From contig OZ012549.1 in assembly GCA_963935595.1 (NCBI GenBank), positions 36,541,318-36,605,317 of the forward strand: 64,000 nucleotides of DNA, read 5' to 3'. Within the stretch, counting starts at the first letter, position 1. Each line of letters begins with the position of its first letter. The notes beneath the pieces are model-generated. The model was not told where the DNA came from and made no database searches. It saw only the letters and a program-made list of their open reading frames with translations. The position numbers were made by a program, and so were the translations under genes. This document shows, in pieces, positions 53,761 to 64,000 of the stretch. The stretch comes from Schoenobius gigantellus. Lineage: Eukaryota; Arthropoda; Insecta; Lepidoptera; Crambidae.

Positions 53761-53930
53761 TTCAATTTTTCCTCTTTATCTTTCCTTTCTGAAATACTGA
53801 AGACTCAACATTTTTGCGAAATACCGATTTGTTAATAGCCTCACTTCTATACCCATTGTCCCATCGCACATCTATGCAAGATGTCTAAGTATACATTAAT
53901 TAAATTGACAGAGATTTGGATAGTGATTTT

Positions 53931-54068
53931 ATGTTAGAAGAAGTTTTGGCTCCAAAACATGTAAAAGGTAAAAGAAACTCGAATGACAAACAAGATGAAA
54001 AGCATAATACCTCTCCAACAGCGGGTGAGTTACAAAATCAAGAAAGATTGCAAAGTGTAGGTATTTAG
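53931..54068 (+). other. Short unrecognised ORF fragment
   Basis: A 45-codon frame (MLEEVLAPKHVKGKRNSNDK, Q/N/K-rich) with plausible coding composition, open upstream, ends at a stop created where the perfect hairpin 54055-54107 begins. It could be the remains of a transposon protein. No domain recognised. Confidence 0.25.
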
Positions 54069-54107
54069 GTCGAAAAGATGGTATCTTTTCGACCTAAATA
54101 CCTACAC
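54055..54107. repeat. Perfect 25-bp hairpin, 3-nt loop
   Basis: 54055-54079 is exactly complementary to 54083-54107 with loop GGT. It is the strongest hairpin in the window and interrupts an ORF fragment. Confidence 0.92.
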
Positions 54108-54689
54108 GGACAACCGCCAATTATACATCTAATCTGCTGCTGTAAATAAAGGACACGACCGGAGGACACAATCTGATCACAAGCTCGCATGGATTTGTTA
54201 TATTTTTAACATTACAAATCATGTCGTTTACTCAGCAAACATTCAATATACGAGAAAAAAGAGTTTTATCGGCATTTTATCAAATACCGCGACCCTTTCG
54301 ATTTACGCACTCAATAAAGTATTAATACCCAGGTTTAGAAGAATTTTCGCTCAAAAATCCCAAACGCAAACAGAGCCGTGGTCACCGTAAGCCGGGCCGC
54401 CCTCTTGATAATCGGATCACGTCGAATCCACTCTTTCATTGCTTAATTTACAAATGTAATTGAACTAAATCTTCGCTACAAAGGTCTTTTTTCAGCGGGC
54501 GGCCGCAAATGCCTTATCTTTTGAATGGCGAGCCGGGATTGTGGGAAAGAATTCTTGGTGTGACCGGCTTCCAAATGCGTTAGTTACACGTTCCGACGCC
54601 AACTATAGATCTAAGTTTTTTTTTTCATCTATATAGCTAGATTAAGGTTGCTGTTGCCTCAACTTTTAACAGAGGAAGACTCTGGTACC

Positions 54690-54745
54690 CTTCAACCCGG
54701 AACAGTGATGCAAGTAACGCTGCTTGGCGGCAGAAATAGGTAAGA
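54690..54745 (-). repeat. Dispersed repeat B, copy 4 (left part)
   Basis: CTTCAACCCGGAACAGTGAT and GGCAGAAATAGGTAAGATAA; continues at 55166 with ATAGGTGCCCATGCAGAGTT after a LINE-tail insertion. Confidence 0.55.
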
Positions 54746-55165
54746 TAAGGTAAGTTTCACTTATAAATCCTCCTGTCATGATCGCAGCTTACGTTCCACG
54801 TATTATTCCTTCACCGGCTATGCTGTCCGTCTATGGAACAGCCTCCCAGAATGCATAAGAGGGGCCAGATCCTTAAATATTTTTAAAAACTTAGTACGGA
54901 GCCACTATATATCACTAGATTCTTAGTGTTTTTACTGTTCGTTGTTGTATATTATGTTTTCCTTTTTTTTCTTTTGTATGGTATATTATGTGTAACTTTT
55001 TTTTGTTAGAATTAATAACCTAGATTTATTTTCTTTGCACTACCCTAACATCATCTACTGTCTCTTATTTCTATCTTTCAATTGTACCTTCTCGTGTATG
55101 CCTGTGTTTCCGACTACATACATTGTTATTTGTGTGCAATAAAGTGTATTATTTATTATTATTAT
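54746..55165 (+). pseudogene. LINE 3' end inserted in repeat B
   Basis: A frame from about 54765 reads STYYSFTGYAVRLWNSLPEC then SLNIFKNLVRSHYISLDS and stops, the C terminus of a non-LTR ORF2. A 3' UTR with AATAAAG near 55138 and a TTATTATTATTA tail follow. The neighbouring halves of repeat B join across it. Confidence 0.65.
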
Positions 55166-55285
55166 TAAGATAGGTGCCCATGCAGAGTTTCCCTCTGATA
55201 AAATATCATATCCTTGCATCCTCGCGGGAGGTGACAGCCTCCAAATGTGCCAAGTGCCCAGGTAACCCCACTCGCGCACAGAAAC
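55166..55285 (-). repeat. Dispersed repeat B, copy 4 (right part)
   Basis: ATAGGTGCCCATGCAGAG, then CCTTGCATCCTCGCGGGAGG. 55286-56065 follows with a GC-richer stretch (55500-55640) and no recognised gene. Confidence 0.5.
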
Positions 55286-56065
55286 ACATCACATTATTTA
55301 TACTGAGACGGACTTCTGCCAGCTAGAAGTACTTCCGCGTTAGAGTGATTACGTTGTACTTCCTAATAATTATTTTCGGTCGGCAGATAAGCACGATGTA
55401 GGTAATAGGACAGAGCTTACGCCCACCTACACGGGATAGGCAGGAATCTCTATTGGGATCTTAATCTGTCGAATTGAAACTCATCTCGGATTATTTAGCA
55501 ACAAATCTATTAAGGCGGGCGCACCAAAGCGGAATACATAAATCAATTAACTCCGGACAAGGCGCGTCGTGTTGGGCCGGTAGCCCATTTCGGGGACACC
55601 TACCCTATTTAGGTGACAGAAACCCTCAGGCGGAATCGTCTCCGGTTTAATTCAAATATTACTTGTGGAATTGAAGTGGTGGTTGGGCCAGGAAATTTAC
55701 TGTTATTAAGAAAAGTTATATTTGCAAGTATTGTTTGATTTAAAGTGATTAAAGTTTATTTAAAATACTGCTTTTTGCGGTTTTTATTATTACAACGACA
55801 TGTTTCGAAATATCAACCAGCATGCGGACCTCACCGCCTTCCGTCTTCATTATTCTTTACCGTAATCGCTCAAAAGCTGACGACCAGCCTGATGATCTTA
55901 TGGTCAAGAATACCGCAGGCAGTGGTGAGAACGCGGTGTGTCCCAGCAGGCGACATAGTGCGGTTAGTTAGTAGGCAAACCAATAGGTATTAGAAATCCT
56001 TCCACAAAATCTCCTACATCTCCTATACACTACTTCCTTCAGCTAGAAGTCCTCCTTGCACTTTC

Positions 56066-56480
56066 AGTGTTTTTGAAGTCGGTTTTTATTTTTTGTAAAA
56101 TATTTTTTTTTATCTTTTTAGTGAATGAAATCTTTTTAGTGAAAGAAACCCTAACATTTACCCTAAATAAGGGTATCCCTCGATTTTCATGGGATCCCAT
56201 CACCAGAACCTGACTTTGGTGACCTTGGGACCACCCCAGGAGTATACTCTATCGAATACAAAAAGAATTATGAAAATCGGTCCACAGTTGGCGGAGTAAT
56301 CGCGTAGCATACACACAAAACACGTTGGCACACCTAAAAATTTAAGGGTTTTCCTCGATTTGAAGGGATCCCATCATCGGATCCTAACTTTGGTGACCAT
56401 GGGACCACCCTTGAAGCCGATATTCAAAATTCTTTTTGTACTCTATCGAGTACAAAAAGAATTTTTCATTACTCATACTC
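56066..56480. repeat. Repeat C, copy 2, with a perfect hairpin
   Basis: TTTTTGAAGTCGGTTTTTAT, CTCGATTTTCATGGGATCCC and CCAGGAGTATACTCTATCGA as in the 44.4-kb copy, then a second, diverged run of the same module from about 56340. At 56426-56465 an 18-bp perfect stem encloses the loop TATC. Confidence 0.65.
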
Positions 56481-56969
56481 TGAAAGTAGGTCTGAACTTG
56501 CCTGAGGAGCGGATTGAAAGTAATATTTTTCAGCCCTAGGGAGAATCACTTTCCACTAATAGCTGCTGTCAAATTTTAAAAAAGAAGCTAGTTCTTTTTT
56601 CACATTTTTATTGAACCATTTTCCGACTTTCTATACAACCACTCAATTACAGCGCGGTGTATAATTGAAATAACATAATGGTAAGTATTTAAAGAATATA
56701 TTTTTAAATGGCTTTATTATAAATTTTTTTCAACTATTTCTTTAAAATAACATAGATTGGGGCAAAATATTTACCATTTTTTTAATTATGAAAATGAATG
56801 TCTGAATAGCTGGCCGGCCACAGAAAAAAAAACAAAATAAGCGGGAAAGCGGCAATGCGATCTTCATTTGTTTTTCCCATTTGTAGAGTTTTGTTAATAC
56901 TTCCGTATAGCAGAGATTTGTATTAACTGTTAATTATAATTGTATAACATTGTGTTAATAATTAACACA

Positions 56970-57056
56970 ATGAGTTCATCTGATTCAGGTATAGAGTTAA
57001 CGCCTGATTTTATAAGAGAAAGCGGGCTAAATCAGAAGTTGTTGATTTATGTAAAA
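56970..57056 (+). other. Short ORF fragment of TE style
   Basis: ATG at 56970 opens 28 codons reading MSSSDSGIELTPDFIRESGL, the kind of serine/aspartate-rich start seen on some lepidopteran TE proteins, and then stops. Function unknown. Confidence 0.25.
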
Positions 57057-57119
57057 TAAAATTTACACCTTTTTTCTGTAGCTAATTCATTGTTTTATTT
57101 TTACTTTCCTTGTATTCGT

Positions 57120-57240
57120 AATGAAAAGCACAGTGTTTACCTCGGGCTAAAGACTTATTTAGTCCCTCGAACTATTGGTGCCCTCGCTACGCTCGGGCGC
57201 CAAACACCGTCTCGGGGCTAAATAAGTTACTTTCACCCTT
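57120..57240. repeat. Palindromic repeat with GCTACGCTCGG core
   Basis: CCTCGGGCTAAAGACTTATT and CTCGGGGCTAAATAAGTTAC are inverted arms around GGTGCCCTCGCTACGCTCGG; similar in style to 21820-22015. Confidence 0.5.
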
Positions 57241-57255
57241 AGGGTAACAATGTAC

Positions 57256-57364
57256 TATTGAAAATCGGTTCACAATTGGCGGCGTATAATCGCGGAACAT
57301 ACACACACAAAAAAAAAACACGCATCGAATTGAGAACCTCTTCCTTTTTGAAGTCAGTTAAAAA
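57256..57364. repeat. Repeat C, copy 3 (3' part)
   Basis: GAAAATCGGTTCACAATTGG, CATACACACAC and TTTTTGAAGTCAGTTAAAAA. 57365-58095 shows no recognised feature. Confidence 0.5.
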
Positions 57365-58099
57365 GCATACAAAATTGGTGGTACAAACCACGTTTTCTCC
57401 TCTAAAACTAGACCAATTTTACTTTTTTCATTAAAAATTAATAAAAGAGTTCAACTGTGTTTCAATGTTTTGCTTTTTGCATTTAATCTCTCCAAATTTG
57501 TTTGCTGGATGTTTTAATATAATGGAAAATCTGGCCAATTATTTATGATTTTGAAGGTTTAAATCTCTTTCACTAACTTGAGAAGAAAAGGAAAACAAAG
57601 GACTATGCTAATAGTGCCTGCAGATTTAAAGAAACTGCTCTATTGCACATTATTCAGGAGGGAAACAGGGGACTATGTTTGTAAAAAAAACTACCGTTAT
57701 GGCTTCCTCTTAACAACAAAACCGCTAACTTCGTGGCGCCGCGGACCACAGTCTTTCTATATTTACATAAAACCAATTACTGCCCACCGAAGGCCGGACC
57801 GCAGGCTGCACACGGGCACTAAATAAGCGCGTGTAACGTTAATACAGGTTGTTTGCTCAGTGCCCTAGCTTTTTAGAACATCCTACTTATTTAATTTTCC
57901 AACGTCCAGTTCGAAATGTTAATCAGATTCCGGTAAAGGTTGCGCTGCGGATTCTGTTTGAGAACACGCTAACCTCGCACTGTTAAGTTGTTTGCTGATA
58001 TTCTGTCAGTCTGTTACTAAATAAACAAGGAATAATACTGGCGAGCGAACGTTATTCGATTAGAGCGTGCTGCGCTAAATAAATTCTCTATATTTTACG

Positions 58100-59104
58100 T
58101 GATTATAAACAAAACAGATGTTTGTTATGTTCGATTTCCGAGCGGTGACGGATTCCAAATAGGCATTTGATGTCGTAAAAGCCTGAAGGACACTTCAAAC
58201 CGCACCTCTGTGGAGATGAAAAACTTTGTTTTTCACTATTTGCCAAGGAGCGTTTGATCAAAATCGCGTCTGATGGTAAGCGCCGATGTAGTCTATGATG
58301 TAGCACGCTCTCTTAGAAAGTGACTACTCTATGCTTCAAGGATCCTAGATTATAATTTTGTAGAACTACAGACACCGGCAATTTATTCCATTCGATCGCA
58401 GTGCGCACAACGAAAGAAAAAGCAAATCGCTTTGTTCGTGCAGTTGGTACCTACTACTACCAAATATGAATACCTAGCCGTGCACCTGGAACTCCGATAA
58501 TGGAAAGGAGCGGGAGGGATCAGGTAGCACACGCTCCTAGACACATTTACCGAAGTGTAACCAGTAGAACACCGAAAAGCGAGCAATTCTACGAAGGGTC
58601 TGCTGCTGGGTCACAAGTTTTACGTCGCTTATCATTCTTATTGCACACAGCTCTATTAACCCTAAGCTGCCAGCTGATATTTTGCCAAGCCGTCTCATAG
58701 ATGGCAGCAGTACTCCATACAGGCTCGAACCTGCGTCCGATATAGGATCAAGATGGTACGGAGTATAGTACCTGCGGACTTTGGATAGGATACCAAGTTC
58801 TATAGCCGCCACTTGAACTTTGGATTCAGTGTGAAAGTGTGACTCCCAGCGAAAATCTCGGAAAACCCTGGAAACTCGGAACGAGACCAAAGTCGCTCCG
58901 CTTTAATGAAAAAAGACAAGCCTCCGTTTTTGGCAGCGTTAAGCCCGGCCAGATTGGCATCACCCCAATCTGCTCTGCTTTGAGGGTCGAATAAATTCGC
59001 TCAATCATAGTCTCCTGGCGGTAACGGATTCCATCTCTACTCGCCCTGGCACTAGACATGTAGCTCTCCATAGCCGTACTGAGTACCAAGAGATCATTCT
59101 TCAA
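58100..59104 (-). pseudogene. Jockey-like LINE ORF2 fragment, decayed
   Basis: Minus-strand frames 59104-58826 and 58890-58537 together follow the post-RT part of the LINE at 23 kb: KTEACLFSLKRSDFG matches KKTQVCAFSAKRSPF there, and LGILSKVRRYYTP matches LGVLNKVRRYFAP. Further decayed sequence (SSRCTARYSYLVVVGTN region) continues to about 58380 and possibly 58100. Frameshifts and stops are frequent. The RT core is not present. Confidence 0.7.
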
Positions 59105-59416
59105 CTCTTAACAAATCCCTGCACTAAGCCGTTTGGGCAGCGTGGTTTAGTAGAAGTTCCAATTCCTTCTTATTTATCTAGAAGAGATCTGTGTAGCAGT
59201 GAGATGTATATGAGTTGATGTGATGATTATGTTTCAGCTCCTATCCGTTTAGATCCATTGTAGGCTTGGCATGTGGTGGGCATTGTTTCAGCTCCGACCT
59301 GTATGATCCATTGTAGGATTGGTAGAGTAATTTGTGGTATAGACATAGTAAATTTAAAAAAAACAATGTATCCTACAAGCTTTTTTGACTAATCCCACCT
59401 TCTCCTTTCCTTTTAA

Positions 59417-59785
59417 GGGACTATAGTAGGTACCTACTACTAGCCCCGCCATTCGCTTTTTATTAATTATGATGAATTCAAGACGATTCTACAATAAATA
59501 GAAGTCATCCACTCAATACAGATATTTCAGATTTTTTAAAACTATTTAGGTAAAGATTAAATGTATAGAAATAATCATAGTCCGAATTATTGCTAACTGT
59601 GGCCACTTTAAGCAATAATTTGGATTTCGGCTATTCTATACGGATAATGTGTACAAAATAGCTCTCAAAAAATCTGAACTATCTGTATTGAGTGAATGAC
59701 TGTTCTATTTTTTATAGAATCGTCTTTAATTCATTATAATTAATAATAAACGAATGGTGGCACTAGTAGTAGGTACTATGCCCCC
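59417..59785. mobile_element. 369-bp MITE flanked by TTAA
   Basis: TTAA lies at 59413-59416 and 59786-59789. The TIRs are about 150 bases long and imperfect: GTACCTACTACTAG, CCATTCG, ATGAATT, AAGACGATTCTA and CACTCAATACAGATA recur inverted. The ends begin GGG. TTAA plus long TIRs fits a piggyBac- or Kolobok-type nonautonomous element. Confidence 0.78.
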
Positions 59786-59811
59786 TTAATAACTACACTT
59801 CAGTTAAATAA

Positions 59812-60170
59812 TCATTGTGTGGTTTTATGAAACCACGACGCAAGTGAAACGTTTTTCGGATCGTAGGCGTTTAACTGAAAATTCTCGGAAAACTATTTTT
59901 TAATGTTATCTTAAATCTTTTTATTCGAAAAGAACAAAAAGTAAAAAAAGCAAATTAATCAAATAAACAAAGCAATAAAAAACACAATATAATAAAAACA
60001 CTATACCAGGGTTGAACCACTGCCACTCAGATTTGAAATCGAAGAACTAACGCATAGACCAATCCTGAGTTATATGATGCAGTGAAATTAAAGATCTCAA
60101 GTTTTTATGTAATGCGTCATGCGATAAATGGACGAAAAAATTTGAGGCGTTGTAAAAAAAGTTTCACTTT
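59812..60170 (+). repeat. Diverged copy of the inverted-pair arm
   Basis: Homologous in order to 26448-26815: TTTAACTGAAAATT, the purine-rich AAGAACAAAAAGTAAAAAAA part, GCATAGACCAATCCTGA and AAAAAATTTGAGGCG. No TIR of that element is kept here. Confidence 0.6.
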
Positions 60171-60927
60171 AAAACAGCAAGATACTGGAATCGTGTAGTG
60201 ACACGCAACGTTCTATAATTCAATATTCAAACTTTACACAAACATGAGATCAAGCAGTAAATAGCACTGAGACACCCAATTATACTTAATACTATTAAAA
60301 ATGTAACAGCACGACTTAACAAAATTAGTCGGATGTAAACAACGCCGGACAATCGCAGTGTAATGCCTCTTAATTAGCAATTACACACGCAATTTAAATG
60401 AAAGCTCGCGGACGTGAGCCGGCTGACAACGGGGAATTACTGCAGGAGGCAGAGGAACACGGGATTGGATTCTGTCCCGACATCCATTGGGATGCTCAGC
60501 GAACTATTGTGAGCTAATCCACGTATTAAATTTCATGCGTTATCAAAGTTCCGATAAAAAAAAGAGATACAAAGTGTTCACTTGTTTTTTATTTGTGACT
60601 TACATTTTCATTGATAGTACACTACGATATAAGTGCGTTATGGTGGTTATAACTCTCGAGGCGGAATTTCTGCCCGAGCCGAAGGCGAGAGCGTAATAGA
60701 GCCGAGTGTGTCCACAAGGCCTTGCCAGAATACCAGCGCCTTCGCTGCACTTGTTTCATAAAACTTGGTCAAGCCGATTCGGAGGAGTTTGGTGACAGAA
60801 GAATGTTATATATAATATTAAGAAAAAGAAGAAAGAATGTTATATATTAAGATATAACTTTGTACAGAAACCATATAGGAGTTGTGTATTTGCAAATCAT
60901 ACACGAACTACATCTATAATATGTCTA
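60171..60927. other. Unassigned sequence
   Basis: Short open frames only. A GCCGATTCGGAGGAGTTTGG word near 60774 relates to the CTAG-ended repeats. No gene seen. Confidence 0.4.
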
Positions 60928-61413
60928 TACTTCTTTACTAATATTATAAAGCTGAAGAGTTTGTTTGATTGTTTGTTTGTCTGTTTGGTTGAACGCGCTA
61001 ATCTCTGGAACCACTGATCCGAATTGAAAAATTATTTTTGTACTGGATAGTCCATTTATCGAGGAAGGCTACTATAAAACATCACGCAACGTCTAATAGG
61101 AGCTGAGCATCAATGAAAAATTTTGCAAAAACGGAAATAAAATGTATAGCGAAACGTACTTCGCGGGCACAGCTAGTCTATACTTACTAGTATTATAAAG
61201 CTGATGAGTTTGTTTGTTTGGTTGTACGCGCTAATCTCAGGAACTACTGATTCAAATTGAATAATTATTTTTGTGTTGGATAGTCTATTTATCGAGGAAT
61301 ACTACAAGCTATGTAAAATCATGCTACGTCTAATAGGAGCTAAGCATCAATGAAAAATGTTGCAAAAACGGGAAAAAATATATGGCGAAACGTAGTTCGC
61401 GGGCACAGCTAGT
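60928..61413 (-). repeat. Two tandem copies of a GGGCACAGCTAG repeat
   Basis: 60928-61177 and 61178-61413 are diverged copies in the same orientation. Both run from AATATTATAAAGCTG (second: AGTATTATAAAGCTG) through GGATAGTC and CGTCTAATAGGAGCT to GCGGGCACAGCTAGT. The same family class is at 21332, 40079 and 41773. Confidence 0.75.
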
Positions 61414-61564
61414 ATACTATATGCGACTGGCCTATAGTCACTAACCATACGGTCGATTAAAAGCATGCTTCAAATGGGACCAGAGGTAAACTTCCTCGAT
61501 ATTTGAACTTTTTCAATTTACCTTTCCGATCATGATACAGCTTAAACATTGACATTTCAAATTA

Positions 61565-63600
61565 AAAACAAAAATTTTATGCCTAAAATAATTTTTAGAA
61601 ATAAAACAATTTATTCTAATGAAAATATTCTTAAATTTAAAAGTAAGCTGTAACACTAAACGTTAATTACGTTTTATAAGCAGAAAACTACATCAAACAA
61701 AATAAGTTATAGACTGTATTCTCAAATGTTAAGAAAATGCATACAATACTCTCAGAAAATGGCAAATAAAAAGTATTATGAAAAGTCAAAATAAATGTAA
61801 GGCAACTTGGAATATTATTAAACAAAAAACTGATAGTGATATACAGAAAAATTACATTAATAAAATAAAACATAATGACAAATATATAACAGAAGCAAAA
61901 GACATTGCAGACGCATTTAATGATTATTTTATTAAAACGACGAATAGTTCAAATGATAATATTAAGTTAACTAGATCTAGTCATTATGTTAATAATTTTA
62001 TATTTCTGTCACCAGTAACGGAATATGATGTCATAAAAATTATTAATTCATTAAGCAATACTTTTTCCGAAGGCTATGATAATATAATTATACACAAAAG
62101 TAATTAAAGAATGTAAGATGGAAATCAGCAAGAGTATTTTATCACTTTAACAAGGAATATTTGCCCATAAACTCACTCACACAGAAAGGGTTTCTGACTA
62201 AATTGACTAGTTTCTTTAATTATCATGGTGTTATCACAGAGGAACAATTTGGTTTTATTAAGACAAAATCGACGACACTTGCGATGCCCCACGCGGTAAA
62301 AAAGTTTTTTTTAAGTCTACAAGTCAAAAACCTTACGACCTGTATATTCTTTGACATGTCGAAAGCGTGCGACTTTGTTCACCATGATCTGCTACTTCAA
62401 AAGCTGGAGTATTATGGAATTAGAGGCTTAGCGCTTAAGTGGGTCGACTTCTATTTATCTGATAGACACCAATCCGTTGAACTTGAAAGCCTAAGCGATC
62501 AAGTAATTGTAACAGACAGGTCTCAATTTAAAGTTAATAGATTTGGGGTGCCCCAGGGTGGTATTCTTGAGCCCATTTTATTCCATGTGTACATCAACGA
62601 TCTACCATTAGTTTCTATATAATAATATAAATGCACAATATTTGCTGATGATATTTCTGTGGTTATTACTACTAATGATAAGACTGACTCGAAATATGAA
62701 ATACATGAACGTAACATAAACGAAACCGTGACATCAATAGTTAAATGGTTAGACAATAATAATTTAAAACCGAATCTAGATAAAACACAATTTATTCATT
62801 TTAACAATTATAAAACAGATAGGACATTAAATGTAACATTTAACGGAAAAATCTTAACAGAGGCTGATATGGTGACATTTCTTGGAATTAGTCTAGATAG
62901 AGATTTAAAATGGACATCTCAAATAATCCATATATGCAACAGAATAAATAGATTCGTATTTCCCCTGTACAAGCTGCAATTAACTGCAACTAGAGAAGCA
63001 GCTGTTGCAGCATACTATGCTTATGTGGAATCTATTTTACGATATGGTCTTATTAGGTGGTAAAATGGTGTATTCTGAAAGCTTTTATCTGCCAGAAGAA
63101 ATGCATCCGTGCTATTTGTGGCGTAGCTCCTTACGAGCCATGTAGACCACTGTTCAAGAAGTTACAAGTACTACCTCTTCCTTGCCTATACATTTTCGAG
63201 ATTGCAGTGTTTGTAAAACGAAATCTTTGCTTATTCACAATGTTTAAAGACTTACCTGCAATCAGGAGTCGTAGGTATCCTGACAGGGTGGTGTATAATG
63301 TGGAGGGCTCATTTCTGGAGCGAAAAAACTCTTTATACGATATGTGTATCAAAATTAATAATAAAATACCGCCTGAGATAAAACAGCTTCCATTTACGAG
63401 ATACAAGGTAAATTTAAAAAAATGGTTAGGTACTATCAAAACTGTTTTATAAAATTGATTTGTTTTTCTACTAATCTACTTATAGTTCTGTTGGCATGTT
63501 GCAGTGTTGCAACTTTAAATGATGAAACTTATTTATAAACACAAAGACCTGTAAACTACCACTTATAAATGCAAATAAATTATTTTGATTTTTGGATTTT
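61565..63600 (+). pseudogene. CR1-like LINE ORF2, 5'-truncated and broken
   Basis: Fragments in order: 61640-62107 (LYSQMLRKCIQYSQKMANKK, WNIIKQKTDSD), 62161-62622 (RT: CIFFDMSKACD, GVPQGGILEPILFHVYINDL), FADDIS near 62643, 62659-63063 (LKPNLDKTQFIHF, VTFLGISLDRDLKW) and 63057-63452 (KKCIRAICGVA to the C terminus). KACD replaces the usual KAFD, and LEP the usual LGP. Stops at 62105, 62620 and 63061 plus frameshifts inactivate it. The tail has AATAAA near 63577 and TGATTTTTGGATTTTGA. Confidence 0.82.
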
Positions 63601-63604
63601 GATA

Positions 63605-64000
63605 ACGGTTCGTCTATGATTCATCCCTTGGCGCAAGGCATCGTTTATACGTAAACATTCGTTAATACATTTATTCACATTCTCTATTCATTCGGTGTAA
63701 TATAATAATAATGTTCTAGCCGATATTCGATAACGGCGGCCAATCTCAACAAAGACTAGCCATCTGCGCAGGAGATGTTAAAGTGCACAAGGAACTGCGC
63801 AAACGCTAGTGCACTTTCTGTTCCTTCACCCGCGATGGGTGGGACGGTTAGCCGACACGACCGGGGCGAGATCAGGCACAGAACCCACCGCTTAACGTGC
63901 CTTCCGAAACACGGGGGAGCTCGAGATGTTTCACATTTTGGCCACCCATCTCAGGACTGACCACAGACAACGATGCTTAACCTTAGCAATCGTCCGCTGA
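63605..64000. repeat. Probable dispersed repeat, runs off the window
   Basis: TGCACTTTCTGTTCCTTCAC, GGACGGTTAGCCGACACGAC, CGTGCCTTCCGAAACACGGG and GGCCACCCATCTCAGGACTG form a block I associate with a repeated lepidopteran sequence. The 61-codon frame in it has no recognised domain. Confidence 0.35.

Overview
The window looks like AT-rich DNA from an insect, most probably a moth or butterfly. Reasons: the density and kind of transposable elements (Jockey, RTE and CR1/Daphne-like LINEs, an FP25K-like LINE ORF1, many foldback MITEs, tRNA-headed SINEs, repeats closing on a GGGCACAGCTAG end). That placement is inference from pattern recognition; no search was run. I found no convincing host protein-coding gene. 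Two stretches (about 31.12-31.47 kb and 34.50-34.70 kb) are weak candidates for host exons.

Region by region. 1-12905: one LTR retrotransposon whose LTR I infer to be 6353 bp. The 3' LTR is 6553-12905; the 5' LTR is cut by the window edge and only its last 3624 bp (1-3624) are present, at a constant offset of 9281 with one substitution noticed. Between them is a tRNA-His primer site and 2.9 kb of wrecked internal sequence (gag-like ORF, part of RT, integrase tail). 12.9-17.9 kb: LINE scraps, a 149-bp MITE, a 352-bp element with 7-bp target duplications (second copy at 43.7 kb), a foldback element and dispersed repeats. 17931-21167: a decayed 3.2-kb DNA transposon with 29-bp TIRs, ATTT target duplication, a spliced leader and transposase-like fragments. 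22.8-25.2 kb: a 5'-truncated Jockey-type LINE with an open RT frame, inserted in an older repeat. 25.5-28.5 kb: two 1.1-kb elements head to head, making a palindrome of over 2 kb, one arm interrupted by a 690-bp hAT-like element with a perfect 8-bp target duplication. 28.9-30.7 kb: a decayed RTE LINE. 31.6-33.5 kb: LINE ends and a TIR element. 35428-40778: a TIR element with repeated GGGGTnAATAGA motifs, holding a nearly full-length minus-strand LINE (ORF1 and ORF2). 41-49 kb: SINEs, MITEs, a 42-bp minisatellite, dispersed repeats. 49.4-53.0 kb: a LINE with a 954-residue endonuclease-RT frame. 53-64 kb: more LINE ends, foldback elements, a TTAA-flanked MITE and a decayed LINE at 61.6-63.6 kb.

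How it fits together. Almost everything is mobile DNA at different stages of decay, nested enough to order events: a Jockey LINE inside a dispersed repeat, a hAT-like element inside one palindrome arm, a LINE inside a TIR element inside a dispersed repeat, a LINE tail inside another repeat. The youngest insertions are the giant-LTR element and the Jockey LINE at 23.0 kb. Five perfect or near-perfect short hairpins (stems 16-25 bp, loops 3-4 nt) are scattered through unrelated sequence and look like snap-back duplications.
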